From assembly GCA_004764695.1 (NCBI GenBank), contig SMSO01000006.1, forward strand, positions 1,716,859 to 1,780,858: 64,000 nucleotides of DNA. The letters run 5' to 3'. Under the pieces are notes generated by a model. The model saw only the letters and a list, made by a program, of their open reading frames with translations, was not told the DNA's origin and did not search any database. Shown here piece after piece: positions 29,360 to 40,687 of this stretch. Every line of letters begins with the position of its first letter. Position 1 is the first letter of the stretch. Source of the stretch: Schizochytrium sp. TIO01. Its lineage: Eukaryota; Sar; Bigyra; Thraustochytrida; Thraustochytriidae. A program made the position numbers and the translations under genes.

Positions 29360-31629
29360 TCAAGGTTCTCTATCTCGACGGCGGTCATAATGCTCTGATT
29401 TTTTTTCCAGTGACTTTCGCCACAGCGGATTAGGGGAAGACCGATGTTGTTGTTGATCCGGTGCTGCCGTTTCTTCTGCATCAGCATCCGCTGTTGCTGC
29501 TTCTTGCGCTGCAGTTGTTATAGATATAGTCATTGTAGAAAGCGACAAGCCGGATGACCACGATGACCAGCTCGATGTACTACTGCGTCGTGAATTCTTT
29601 GCTGGTTTATCAAGGTCAGAAAACCCACTCTCAGTATCCGAGTTCCAACGACCGCCACCTGATCGGTGTTTGTGATAAACACAGGTTAAAGAAGAAAAAA
29701 CTCCAACGCATATGACCACCCCAACAATTCCCCCCACAATGGATCTTGTAGGAAATTGGTCTTGACCGAGGCCTCGGCTTTTTTCTTCCGAGAGAAAACC
29801 ATTCTTGATGGTGCCTCGGTCGGGAGTATTGTAAGTAGTAGACGTCGCTCAGGTGTTAATGATTCTTTTTTTCGAAATTGAGTTGCTAAGAAAGAAGAAA
29901 TTAATCGAGAGATGGTGGTTTTCGCATCAGAGATATTGCCTCGTTTGGAAACCTCGCACTTTTCTAATGCTGAAGAGCGAAGAAAATGTGTATGTTCTCG
30001 TTGATATTTCTGTACCTTGCCCTCGATCGAAAAAACGATCAGCTGTGTCATTGCGGCGTCATCTATTTCCAAATCATCAATGTTAGAGCGAAATCCAACC
30101 GCAAGTGTCGTCATGTCTGGACTTGAGATTACGTAGGATACATGATGGGTCTTAGACATCTCCAAGAAAATCCTCTCTTTTAATACCCAGTTGGCTTCAC
30201 TGGTCAGACTGTTGCGTTCTAATAACACTGTCCTCCCAGGCTTAGCAAAGGTAATGATGCCACGGTTGTCGCCTTCATTGGTTGCAACTTGAACGCCCAA
30301 AACGGCCCGCTCACATTTTTGTAACATAATGACCTCAAGGTCTTTGACGCCGATCAAAGAGCCAATGCCACCTTGTCGTAAATTACCTACGTCGGTTATC
30401 TTTTCCAGAAAGTGAGATAAAAGCATTGTGTGTGGATTGGTGCCACTTGCTTGTCCTTTGTAATTTTCCACGTTCAGCGTGGTCATGAATTGACTGTTCG
30501 TAACTAAATTATGTTCAACCGATGCGAAGTCATGGACAACATGAACAGCTTCGCTCATTTTCGTGCGGCGCGAAAGTCCCTCCAAGTCTATAATCGATTC
30601 TGCGCAAGAAGATTCACCCTGAAGTGACCACGTTCCGCATGACTTCTTATAACGAACAGTGAGGCAAGAAGAAACCTTACGAGTTGGCTGATGTCCAACA
30701 ATCAGCCAGCCCTGGTGGGCCACTAAATAACAACCGAACTCTGACTTTCCGCTAAAATCATCGGATACAAGGTAATCTCGTAACCAAAGACTCGCGCCGG
30801 TAAATTCGTAAACGTAAACTTTTGACTCCTCTGGTGCCCCAATAAATATCCACTGACGTCCATCGTCAGTCTGAGACTGAGCCAACGACTTACCAAATGA
30901 GCGACTCGATTGTATCTTCGGTCCACCCTCGCGTTCGCTTTCAAGCCTTCCTCCAAGTATGAAAGAATCCTTGTTTTCTAGACATGCAGATTGTTTCGCT
31001 ACTTCCCAATTGGCATGGCACGATATGTATAAGTAAACTACCCCAATATGGCTTTTTGTTTTTTGTTTGTCAGAACCAGCTCGTCTCATGACGAGCTCCT
31101 CACCAGAGACCAGCACTGCGTCTTCACCTTCAAGACAAAGAATTTGGGATCCAAATCGAACTACTAGACGATCCACTAGTTCTGATGGCGCTCTAATAAA
31201 CTCAGTAGATATGTCATAGTTGCTACTCCTCTCAAATATATGAATGCCGCCTTCCTGGGATGCATTGCCAGGCCCTAAACTACCAACAAATAATTTGTCT
31301 CTACAAAACTGAGCGTCACCATCAAAGCGCAGCAACGTTGGATCACCTAGAATTTTTGTCACAATAACTTTGTCGTTTGTTGCACCCACCTCGTTTCGCA
31401 TGCTGTTATTATTCTCTTTCTGCCTTGCGAAACAAACGACTTGTCCTACTACTACTAAAACAATCAAAACAAAGCCCAGGTAGGAGGCCGTACGGTACAT
31501 GCTTCTCCTATAAACCCCTTTGTGTCCCTGAGCTACCTCAGATTGCTCTGCTTCTCCACTTAAGACAGAGTCCTTGTGGGCAGCATCCCTTCCTGTGAAG
31601 TTGACCTCGAGCTCTGAGTTCATGGCCAT
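29360..31629 (-). CDS. FG-GAP/beta-propeller-like type I membrane protein (frame break near 3' end)
   Basis: Two overlapping frames form one gene. The main frame runs from ATG 31629 (31623 also possible) to 29686; the last part, from about 29849 to the TGA at 29360, is in another frame. Order: charged N-terminus; hydrophobic segment SYLGFVLIVLVVVGQVVCFA (about residue 50-70), a signal anchor or late signal peptide; and a roughly 480-residue ectodomain with blades such as SFGKSLAQSQ...WIFIGAPEESKVYVYEF, like FG-GAP/integrin-alpha propellers. In the second frame, TM segment IVGGIVGVVICVGVFSSLTCVY leads to a Ser-rich cytosolic tail (SRRSSTSSWSSWSSG) and a charged end. The second frame is open only after the stop at 29849-29851, so a small intron or an indel must lie near 29750-30050; several GT/AG pairs could serve and I cannot choose. 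Ligand and role unknown. Confidence 0.6.
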
Positions 31630-32587
31630 CCCGTGCCTAACCAGGATCTCCAAGGCAACACCTTTCTACGTGTCCAGGCGAGCCGGGAAAAGTCGGAGGG
31701 CCATACCCTGCACAGCGGCGGCAATCCTTTGGCTATGCTCGCCTTCGGATGTAGTGCAGTAGCAAATCAATTTAAGTTGCTATTGATACAAACGGGGACT
31801 GCTGGAGGAGTGTTGCAAACGACGTGCGCCAGAGACTTTTAGTATTATTCTGATGCTATTTCTTTGCCGCTCACCACTAGCTAGATCCCCAGTAAGAACA
31901 CTAAGTGCACTGCGGCCCTCACGCTGGCTCAAGGCAAAGCAAGTGGGCGAGCAAAGTTGATGGCTGAAGTTCTTGGGTATCGACCATAAAGGATTGATTG
32001 TGGGTGTGCACCTTGGGTCACGGCAGTGAGTAACTAAAGCCATGGTTCTGGACGTTTCGATGGATCGGCGACTGTGCTTTCCTTCAGACGCTTTATTTCA
32101 TTGCAAGCACAATTGGCTTATTTGAATTCCAGTCTTGAATTTGAGCACCTACGCCCATCCCTCGCTGAGCCGTGCAATTACAGAATTTAGTAGCATTGAA
32201 GAGTCAGAATGTCAAAGGGAAACAATCTCCTAGTGGTACTCTAGAGTAGTATTACTAACTTTGACAAATGGAAGCTATCGGCGAGGGATTGACCATAGAT
32301 GCAAAGACTCTAAAAGTGCTCAGGGCCGCAACAAGGCACAGGTCTCAAAGATGAAGCATGACGACTGTGAGACTGCCGATGGAGAAATATCGCAAGAGCT
32401 GGGACATTGATCGGAGACTACCTTGATAATAAAGCAAAAGGAAATATCGAGCGGAAGCTTGTGGTTTCTGTCGTGCCATCTGCACCTTGCTCTAGCTAGA
32501 GAACATTTGCGACCGAAAAGAGTAGAATTCACAGTTAGAAGATGGGATCCTCACTATTAAAACGAGCCTGATTTTGTTTACATCCGC
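31630..32587. other. Intergenic, nothing notable
   Basis: 958 bases upstream of the FG-GAP-like gene and downstream of the IQ protein gene. Short ORFs on both strands have no recognisable content; no repeat or RNA gene seen. Confidence 0.45.
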
Positions 32588-32968
32588 TTAGCGTTCAGTA
32601 TCATTTCTAGAATGAGCAGCAAGATAACTTCGATGCAGGTCCCGCTTGCGCGACCGGAGTGTGGCTTCTGCCTCGTAGAGGTCTGCCTGAACTCTTAATT
32701 TCTCTCGACGTAAAGCATCTAAGCGCTGTCTGGTCGATGATTGTGAAGAAGACATGAAATTCATTTCATTCAATTCAGTCTCCTTCCACACCGGTTTGCA
32801 AAGCGTGCTTCGAGACCACAAAATCTCCGCTGGCTGTGCTGCTTTACAGTCTACCTCTATACTGCGCACGATCTTTTCAAAGTTTTCACGAACCTCTGCA
32901 ACAAGGCTTCTTCGCGTTTTATGGCCCCTCCAAGATGCCTGGATGCGAGACGCTGCGTTGTTCTCCAT
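32588..32968 (-). CDS. Small IQ-motif protein (IQCC-like)
   Basis: 126 residues from ATG 32968 (an upstream TTG in frame is not credible). An IQ motif near the N-terminus (residues about 7-26, AASRIQASWRGHKTRRSL) should bind calmodulin or centrin. It is followed by ENFEKIVRSIEVD, resembling the segment after the IQ motif in IQ domain-containing protein C. The C-terminal half is a charged coiled-coil-like helix (RLDALRREKLRVQADLYEAEATL). Divergent from the GHMP-kinase fusion gene with 424 bp between start codons, so a shared bidirectional promoter is possible. Target and role unknown; a ciliary/centriolar role would be a guess from IQCC. Confidence 0.72.
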   Translation of the reverse strand: MENNAASRIQASWRGHKTRRSLVAEVRENFEKIVRSIEVDCKAAQPAEILWSRSTLCKPVWKETELNEMNFMSSSQSSTRQRLDALRREKLRVQADLYEAEATLRSRKRDLHRSYLAAHSRNDTER

Positions 32969-33392
32969 ACTCCTCAGCCCTACAAAAGAGCTAGCAAGCT
33001 GACAACCTACAGACAAGCCCGCGCCCTGAGTGTCTATTTACAAGCCCTGTACACGTATACCCCGGTCTATGTCCGGCTGCTCTCAAGCGCACAAGTTGAG
33101 TTCGCGATTTGATTTTATAAAACTCGCCTGTCTGTTCATTTTCCTTTTCTTGCTCAGTTTTTTTCATGTCTCTGGTTCCGGTACTATTTCCTTTATATAT
33201 TGATTAGCTATTTCTGTTTACAGAAACAGTTTAGCCTTGATACTAGAAAAAGTAGCCACACGGTTGAGAACGTCTCAAGGAGTCAGCAAGGCAGAAAACA
33301 AACTCGGATTCTCTTCATTGCCCAGTTCAAAGTCGTCTGAGGAGGGGGGCGTTTGCTTTGCCGCTACTGTAGGGCAGGTCGGAGACAACAAG
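32969..33392. other. Divergent promoter region
   Basis: 424 bases between divergent start codons of the IQ-protein and GHMP-fusion genes. Includes an AT-rich patch with TTTATATATTGATTAG near 33191-33206, a TATA-like element at a position that could serve the plus-strand gene; assignment is tentative. Confidence 0.4.
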
Positions 33393-35732
33393 ATGGAGCT
33401 TTTTGTTCCTGGCAGGTGCGTTTGGCTTCACCATGGTGCTAGATTCAACTGGAGAGGCGGCTTTGCTGAAAGAGATCAAGGCGTAGAACATAACTTTAAC
33501 CTAGCTTCAAGGTCTGACAAACCTCTTGCTGAGATGTTGGTGAATAGCGAATAGAATTCCAAATAGTTGATGAAACTGACAAAGGGTTGAGTATTGATGG
33601 TCATAGAGTTTGTCTTATTGGAGAGCACAGCGACTGGGCTGGGAAATTTCGCACCTTCAACGAAGATATCGTTGAGGGGTACACGCTGGTGACGGGCACA
33701 AACCAAGGCCTGTAAGTTATAATGATTAGATTGTGAACAGTTGCGTCGGTAAAAGTACTCTCGCAGCATCAGCTCTCATGATGAGGTCGATGTAAATTCG
33801 AGAATGACTAACGCCTTACATGCATCAAACAGGTATGCACGCGTGAAGCGACATCCGTCCAAGCTCGTCTTAACGTGCACAGATAATGATGGAGAAAAGA
33901 CCCGTGCAGAGTTTAGCATGGATAGGGAAACTCTGCTCAAAGTGGCACGAGAAGGTGGTTTCTTCAGTTACATCGCTGGTGTGGCCTATAAAATCCTTGA
34001 AGATCATGTGGTGGGAGGGTTAGAAATTGATAACTACATGACTACACTTCCTTTGAAAAAAGGCCTGTCTTCGTCAGCCGCAATCTGTGTCCTCACAACA
34101 CGAGCCTTTAACAAGATGTACGATCTCCGTCTTACTACACGAGGAGAGATGGAATATGCTTACCAAGGCGAAGTCATCACACCATCTCAATGTGGGCGTC
34201 TGGACCAAGCATGTGCATTTGGTAGCACGCCCGTGCTTATGACGTACAATGGTGAGTTCACAGGCGTTGACAAAGTAACTGTTGGCCTCGAACTATATTT
34301 CGTCGTGGTGGACCTGTGTGCAGCCAAATCAACAGTGAAAATTCTCAATGGCCTTCGCAGTGCTTATCCAGTTGCTAGAACGGAAGAGCATCGAGAACTT
34401 CAGCGTTTCCTCGGAGAGAAAAATAAGGTTATCGTTCATCGCGCGATGGAGCTCATTTCTGGAGACCCGCAGGCGCATGGTGGTGAAGAAGTGGTCATTG
34501 AGCAACTAGGCGCCTTGCTGAGCGAGGCTCAAGCTGGATTTGATGCCTATGGTGCACCGCTCTGTCCAAGCGAGCTCACTGCGCCTGTTCTTCATAAATG
34601 CTTAAATCATCCTAGCTTGAAACCATATATTACTGGTGGAAAGTGGGTAGGTGCCGGTGGAGACGGCTCTGCGCAGCTTTTATGCCGCAATGCGCAAGCC
34701 CAGCGCGAGGTAGCACGCATTATTAAGGACGAACTGCACATGGATCCCTTGCTACTCACTATTAATCCGGGTTCCAGAATCCAAACCGCAGTGATTCCGG
34801 CAGGTGGTTTTGCAGGAAGCCTTTTCCCTGCTAGCCAGGCTTGCAAAGCAGAGCTCTTTCCTATTTATGACCCACGTGACGGAATGTGCAAGCCTCTTAT
34901 CCTAGGCACCATTGAAGAACTTTTGGCAGCTGGGCTCGAGCGCATTGTCCTTGTTGTCCAGGCTGACGATCTTATACAATTTAAGCGTCTTTTCCAAGAC
35001 TCGATCAATCCAGGAAATGCGACTCAACTGCCCAAGGATGGAACATTCAAAGCTTATGCTCGCCGATTAATTGACATGGGGCGTCACGTTGAATTTGTTG
35101 TGCAAGAACGCCAACAGGGGTTTGGCCATGCTGTGCATTGTGCTCGGGATCTTGTTGGTAACGCTCCCTTTTTGCTAGTTTTAGGTCACCATGTGTACCT
35201 CACACCTACCGATGCTGAGGACCAGCGTAGTTGCGCAGCCCAGATGATAGATGCCCACAAAATGCTTGGCACTAATGTTGTCGGCCTGAAGCGCACGAAG
35301 TCTGTCGAGGTGCAAAAGTACGGCACCATTGCAGGCTCCTTTCGCGAGGAAGTTAACCATGTCCCGAATAAGGTGCTCACTGTTACCTCGGTTGTTGAGA
35401 AGCCAAGTGCTGAGTTTGCGGCTGCAAATTTACACATTGACAGCATGCCAGAAGATGAGTACTTAACAATGTTCGGCATGTATGCCCTGGAACCTGCCAT
35501 TTTCGATATTCTTGATGAGTTTGTGCGACATGACCTTCGATCTGAGCGAGGAGATATTGCATTTACCCCAGCTCTTGATCGTTTACGAGAGTCTAGTGGG
35601 CTGCATGGAATTGTCATGGAGAGCGAACGCTTGGCAATGAATAGCCCTGAGGCGTTTATTGAGACCAATCAAAGGCTTTTGAGCCTTCGCAAACATCAAG
35701 AAACTCAAATCAAACCTGCTCAACAGGCTTGA
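33393..35732 (+). CDS. GHMP sugar kinase fused to GalU-like nucleotidyltransferase (two introns)
   Basis: The spliced model has exons 33393-33415, 33607-33711 and 33833-35732 (675 residues). Exon 1 encodes MELFVPGR; exon 2 adds VCLIGEHSDWAGKF, the N-terminal GHMP-kinase motif missing from the long ORF; exon 3 continues YARVKRHPSK. The kinase half (about residues 1-330) has the ATP-binding PLKKGLSSSAA motif, CGRLDQACAFG and a C-terminal VGAGGDGSAQ motif. The second half (about 350-660) is a sugar-1-phosphate nucleotidyltransferase: IPAGGFAGSLFPAS...KAELFPIYD, then GTIEELLAAGLERIVLVV, QGFGHAVHCARD and LVLGHHVYL. The kinase would make a sugar-1-phosphate and the second domain would activate it to an NDP-sugar, analogous to fucokinase/GDP-fucose pyrophosphorylase but with reversed domain order. 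Which sugar is unknown. The kinase half resembles bacterial GHMP kinases, so bacterial ancestry is possible (inference). Confidence 0.9.
33416..33606 (+). other. Intron 1 of the GHMP-kinase fusion gene (191 nt)
   Basis: Donor GGCAG|GTGCGT, acceptor GGTCATAG|AGTT. Splicing makes the Arg codon AG|A and joins MELFVPGR to VCLIGEH, the expected GHMP-kinase N-terminus. In-frame stops lie within the intron. Confidence 0.85.
33712..33832 (+). other. Intron 2 of the GHMP-kinase fusion gene (121 nt)
   Basis: Donor GGCCT|GTAAGT, acceptor CATCAAACAG|GTATGC. Splicing makes Leu (CT|G) and joins GTNQGL to YARVKRHPSK. Confidence 0.88.
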
Positions 35733-36244
35733 CTCGCTCATTCATTGGTGAATAGATTTTCCCTGTAGAAATCGAAATAAATTCAAATCTATTATTGTTT
35801 TTAATTTATAGCACAAACGTGATCCATTGCTTTGAGGTGTTGTTGACTTGCTTCAAGGACAATTCAATCTACGCAAAAAATAAAATATAAAGTTACAACC
35901 TCCATTCAAAATAAAGAAATACTCATCGGTTCTCTGAAGATATATCTTGTGCTGATATCATAACAGGTGGTGGTAACTTGGAAAGAAAAAAAAAAAAGTA
36001 ACCTCGTTTCCTGTGCCAGTGCTCCTGCACCATGCATCCGTATTAACAGCTTCAGTGTATTTAAATAATAGAGTAATCAAGAGTGCAATGAGTCACGACA
36101 AAATCAAAACAAAATGAAAATAAAAATGAAAGCTCATCCCTTCCCTCTCCCCTTTCTAACCATGGCCAGTCTAATTTATTGTTTCTAAAATGGAGGGGTT
36201 TAGCCAGCAGAAACTAATGTATGCTGTTTTTTGTTTTTTTTCTT
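35733..36244. other. Convergent intergenic region
   Basis: 512 AT-rich bases between the stop codons of the GHMP fusion (+) and F-box/WD40 (-) genes, with A runs near 35990. Nothing else seen. Confidence 0.5.
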
Positions 36245-38933
36245 CTAATAAGTAAAACCTTGGTTAAGTAAATCATGTGCGGCCTGGAGATCATATTCGT
36301 CGAAAGTCTCTTCAAAGAGCATTTCCATGTAATCATCACGCTGAACCGTCATTCGCGGCATTCGTTTTTTCTTTCCTGACGAAGAGGGTGTAGCTGATGT
36401 ATTCGTGATACTCTGTTGTTTCTTCGCATCCCGAGCAGGATTTGACTTCTTGCGAGCACTACCTTGAGCAGTTAAAGCAATCTTGCCAATGCTGTTGTTA
36501 TTACTATCGGTTGGACATTGAAGTGAGTTTTTGTCATCTTGTGCTGCCGCCACAGTCATTACCAGAGGCTCAGTTGGCGGAGCGAGACTTGCCCAATCAG
36601 AGAGTAAAGTAAAGGCTACAAGACTGCCATCTGCTCGTGCTGCAGCGACGAATGATGTACCTACAATAAGTTTTGTCAACGCAACACGGTGCTTAGCCTT
36701 CTTAAACTTCAAGGAGCGTACGACACGACCTTCCAAGTCCTCTGTATCCCAAAACTTCAGTGTACCATCATCGCCACAGGAAACAACGCGGTAAGAGTCA
36801 ATGTACATATCGCGCACAGTCCCAGAGTGTCCCGCGCAACGTTCGTTCTGCAACGCACTCAAGTGCCTCACCACGAAGAATACAGTCTTGTGTTTGTCTC
36901 TTGAATCGCTGCAGAACAATTTCGTGCGAGGGACCACCAGCGATAGCCACTACTAAGGAAGGGGATTTACAGGTACGAAATGATGTCCCGTCGATTGTGT
37001 AATAACATTTGAGACAAGTGATTTCACCTTGGTGAATCTTGCTTGAATAAACTGGTCGGCCTGTGCGTGTCCAAACACGGAGTGATCCGGCGCTCGTACC
37101 CGCCACAATGAAGTCATCAAGAAGCTCCATCGACTCAATATCGTCCTCTAGAGGAATGTATGTAATCCGACGACTGGATGGCACTTCCCATATTGAAAAT
37201 CCTCCTTTGTAAGATGCAATGACACAATTACCATGAAGAGCTAAGATGCGGATAGACTCCCCGTTTGGAACGTGGATAGCACCAACAAAGGTGCTATCTT
37301 CGCCCCATAGAAGAATCGTTCCATTTGCATGACCCGTCGCAGCAACTACCTTTGGGGAAGTCGGGTTTTCTGCGCGATGTCCGAACTCTTGATCTCTGTT
37401 TGGTACCGGGTGATGCTGGTCACCCAATGAAATCGCCATTTTATTGGGTAAAGGTTGGTGATCTGCATCAGTCCACGGAAAAATTCGACCTCCAAAAGTA
37501 GACGGTCTATCAGTTCGCAGGTTCGACGCGAAGGCAGAACACGTTAGAGGTGCATCCGAGTTCCGTGACCATCGTGGGACACAAAGCTGCTTCTGCATGC
37601 ATCCATCTTCACGGCAGGTCACGACGTGCCAACCTTCTGTCTGAGTATCAACAGTGACATAATTTGCTCGATCATCTAGAAGTACCAAAGGGGCTGGTTG
37701 TTCAGCGCGCGATCCCTGGCGGTTGTGTTTGCGATTATGATGTCGATGATGCGGCTGAGGGCCTGATTTCCCACTGCGGCCTGAGCGCTGCTGATGGCGG
37801 GAAGAACTCTTTTTACTGCTACACACACGGTGAGGTTTACCCAGAATGCCCTTTTCGTTGAAGAAGGAAGAACCGGAATTAGAATGTCCAGCTTTATCTG
37901 CACTATCCACACTGCTCCAGCTGTATTCGCTACTTGCACTGCTCACAAAAGGCCCCGTGCCACTGCTACACAGCGATGATGCAGTAGTGGTAGCGCTTCC
38001 GCAGCAGGGAAACGACGAGTCGCTTTCCACGCTTGTGCCCGACGCTGCAAAATGAGGCGCGTTGTTGATATCACAAGGGTTTTGCGGCTCAAGCTTTGGC
38101 GTTAAACCAGGATAATGATGTTGTTGCTGTTGTTGTTGCTGCTGTTGCTGCTGCTGCTTGACTCGATTTTTGCCTTTTGCAGTTAGAATCGGAGTAGCAG
38201 CATTTTTCGCTGGTGGTCTCCGTGGTACATTATGTGGCCTGCGTTGCTTGCTAAGTCCATATTGACAGTTGACATCCTCTTCGTCTTCATCTATCCGCTG
38301 GGGAGCAATTTCCGTGGCCTCTCTAGCACGTGTGTCGCGATCTTCTGCCCAAAAGCTAAATCCCTCTTCGTCGTCATCATTGGCGCTGTTAATCTTCATC
38401 TGTAGCAGAGTATTCTTGTGCGCCGCTACAAGCGCCTGCCGGCGCTCTATGCGGTCCTGTTCCTCACGTATCGCGGATGCATTGCGCACAAGATCGGCGC
38501 AGGCTATACTGCGACCCTCCAGTGCGAGCGAAAGTACTTCGACCGCACCATCGCGCGCAAAGACGGCAATCTTGGACTCGTCGCGCGCGTCGAAGCCGCC
38601 ACTGACGGCCTCAAGCAGCCTATTACGGCGACAGGGCACTTCGAGCATCTTTCCTATACGACTCAGAGAGCGCGCGTGAGTTTCCTGGCGGTAGATTCGC
38701 ATGAAGTCTGCGCCGAGGAGTCGTACCTCGGGCTCCGGTGACGAACGGCGTCGGAACTTGCGCACGTACAGCCTTTCCCAGACGGCATCGCTTCGGCAGA
38801 CCGCCACAGCGCGGCGTTCCACAACGCCTAGGCGCAATACATCAGCGGCTTCAAGGCACTGGCACACCTTTAACAGCAGTTCGTCTGGTAGCGCCAGCGT
38901 TGAAGACTGTGAAGATGGCGAAGAGGAATCCAT
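36245..38933 (-). CDS. F-box and WD40-repeat protein (one-base frameshift)
   Basis: Substrate receptor type of SCF ubiquitin ligases. ATG 38933. F-box at residues about 13-60 (LALPDELLLKVCQCLEAADVLRLG...WERLYVRKF). A long low-complexity middle follows, with a 12-residue polyglutamine run (38115-38150) and Ser/His-rich stretches. WD40-like repeats occupy the C-terminal half (ATGHANGTILLWG, VIASYKGGFSIWEV, IVAGTSAGSLRVWTRTG). The frame breaks at about 36831-36833: before it the protein reads AERTLRG, after it the next frame reads HSGTVRDMYIDSYRVVSCGDDGTLKFWD in perfect WD40 register. Dropping one G of the GGG there gives one 895-residue ORF. The remaining C-terminus is Ser/Lys-rich and acidic. 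The cause may be a sequencing/assembly indel, a real mutation or, least likely, programmed frameshifting. Ubiquitination target unknown. Confidence 0.85.
38115..38154. repeat. CAG/CAA repeat coding polyglutamine
   Basis: Mixed TTG/CTG codons on the plus strand, i.e. 12 CAA/CAG glutamine codons on the coding strand inside the F-box/WD40 gene. Mixed codons argue against a pure expanding triplet tract. Confidence 0.85.
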
Positions 38934-40687
38934 TGCAGCTTGAGGCCTTGGACGGACTTGAATAACGGAGCTCTACTCGCGCAAAGCGTGAAGAAGTACT
39001 TGTATGGCGTGGTAGTGGCGAAGCAGAAGGCTCCGCCACGGAGGAGCGTGTGCCTCTTTCACAGTGGAGGGGTTGAAATGACGAAGATCCACTCGGAGGT
39101 GCAGTTCGTGGTTTGGTTACTATTCAAAGTCAAAATCAAAGTCAAAGTCAAAGTCAAAGTCAAAGTCAAAATCAAAGTTGCGTTCGAATTCGCGTCCTTT
39201 CAGCCGAGAAGGTGAGTACCTTCAAGCTCAAGGTCAGCCACGGTGGGCTCCTCGAACCACTCGAGGGCAGCGTGCTGAGCGCGAGAAGCGAGGTCCTCAG
39301 AAGAACTGCAAGTTTATTTACAGAATGTATAGAAAGTAAGTAGGTCCCAGTACCTCTTACTATGAGAAAGCAGAGAAAACAAGGAACCTCGAGGGAAAGA
39401 AACTCGCTCCGGGAACGATCCTTCTGCACAGCGTCTGCCAGTGGCTGCCGTCACCCCTGCCAGGTAGATCGCCGTGAGCGTCAACGGGCTTGGTGCTGCT
39501 CAACACCGCGTGCACCAAGCCTCGCACGGCGGAGCGGGGCCTCGAGGTGGCTTGGGTTTCTGTTCTGGGAGGGCATTCTTATCATGTGCGCCATGAGGCG
39601 GATTGCGCACTGAGCAAATCACCTTAATTAATGTAGATTATATACTCAAACTTTAGACGATAAATTGAATGTTAAGGTGGACAATGAGTAGCTTGTGCCA
39701 TTGCTGCTAGAGATTCTTCTTTTTCTTTTCCTCCTTCTTCTTCTTCGTGATTATATTGCCTATTTTATTTGAGATAGATTGTTTCTTTCGATTCAATCGA
39801 AGAAGAATGCACACTAGGCAGTGCTCGCATCAAATAGTAGACTTTGAGCAGGTAACAAATCTGAGCTGTCTGTGCATACGTATGGGTTGACAATGGAGAG
39901 TACGGCCGGATATCTTGAAGTTATTTATTATGATATGAATCTGTTAATCAGAAAAAATAAGGCTTGAATGGATTATGGGGGACCCTGAAGATTCGCATGG
40001 CAAAACTGCCGTTACTTAAGACGATAGAAGACATCATCATGGAAGATTGTTAGATCTGGCATATTGAACACGACCTTGCATCTGCGAAGGTTCTGGTGGA
40101 AAGGAATATTGTAATAATATGATCGCCCTGACTCAGGATCATCGATGTATGTTGAAGTCCGCTTCAACATTAGTGTAGTACCTAGATTCAACTATCGTGT
40201 TCATCTCTTTTTTTTAAATCATAATTAAATGTAGTGAAAGATAACCTTTGCAAGTTCTCTACAAGTGTGCAAATAATACGATTGGTGAGCACCTACAGAT
40301 ATTTGCTAGCATTAACCACGTTCACAATACTGACACACCTTGGAAGCACTCTTAAACCTACTTCCCAGAGCTGGCGATAATCTTTGCTGCGAAAGCGAGA
40401 TATACTAACTACTATAACGACAAAAAAGAAAGCTAGTTGTTAAAATGGGCAAGGCTCTTCTCTCGAATCAATTACTGTTGTAAATGCTACATTGGGTTGG
40501 TTCCTCATAATGATCAATCTATAGTAATCTACAGATCATTTGACCACCAACGTGCTCGCTATAACTGGACTGCCTGCGTATGCCGAAATGCACCATTGGA
40601 TTCTAATACCAAAGTATTGAGAAATGTCGATTCTCTGATCTGCTATCAATGCCCGTGCCGTTGTATCGCCATACGCTTTTCGTTTTT
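38934..40687. other. Intergenic with hexamer minisatellite
   Basis: 1754 bases upstream of the F-box gene and downstream of the ABCG gene. The left 0.7 kb is richer in GC, carries the hexamer repeat at 39125-39178 and probably contains the F-box promoter. The rest is AT-rich with no plausible gene. Confidence 0.5.
39125..39178. repeat. (CAAAGT)n hexamer repeat, 9 units
   Basis: Nine tandem hexamers CAAAGT with two variant units (CAAAAT), about 190 bases upstream of the F-box/WD40 start codon on the opposite strand. Confidence 0.95.
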
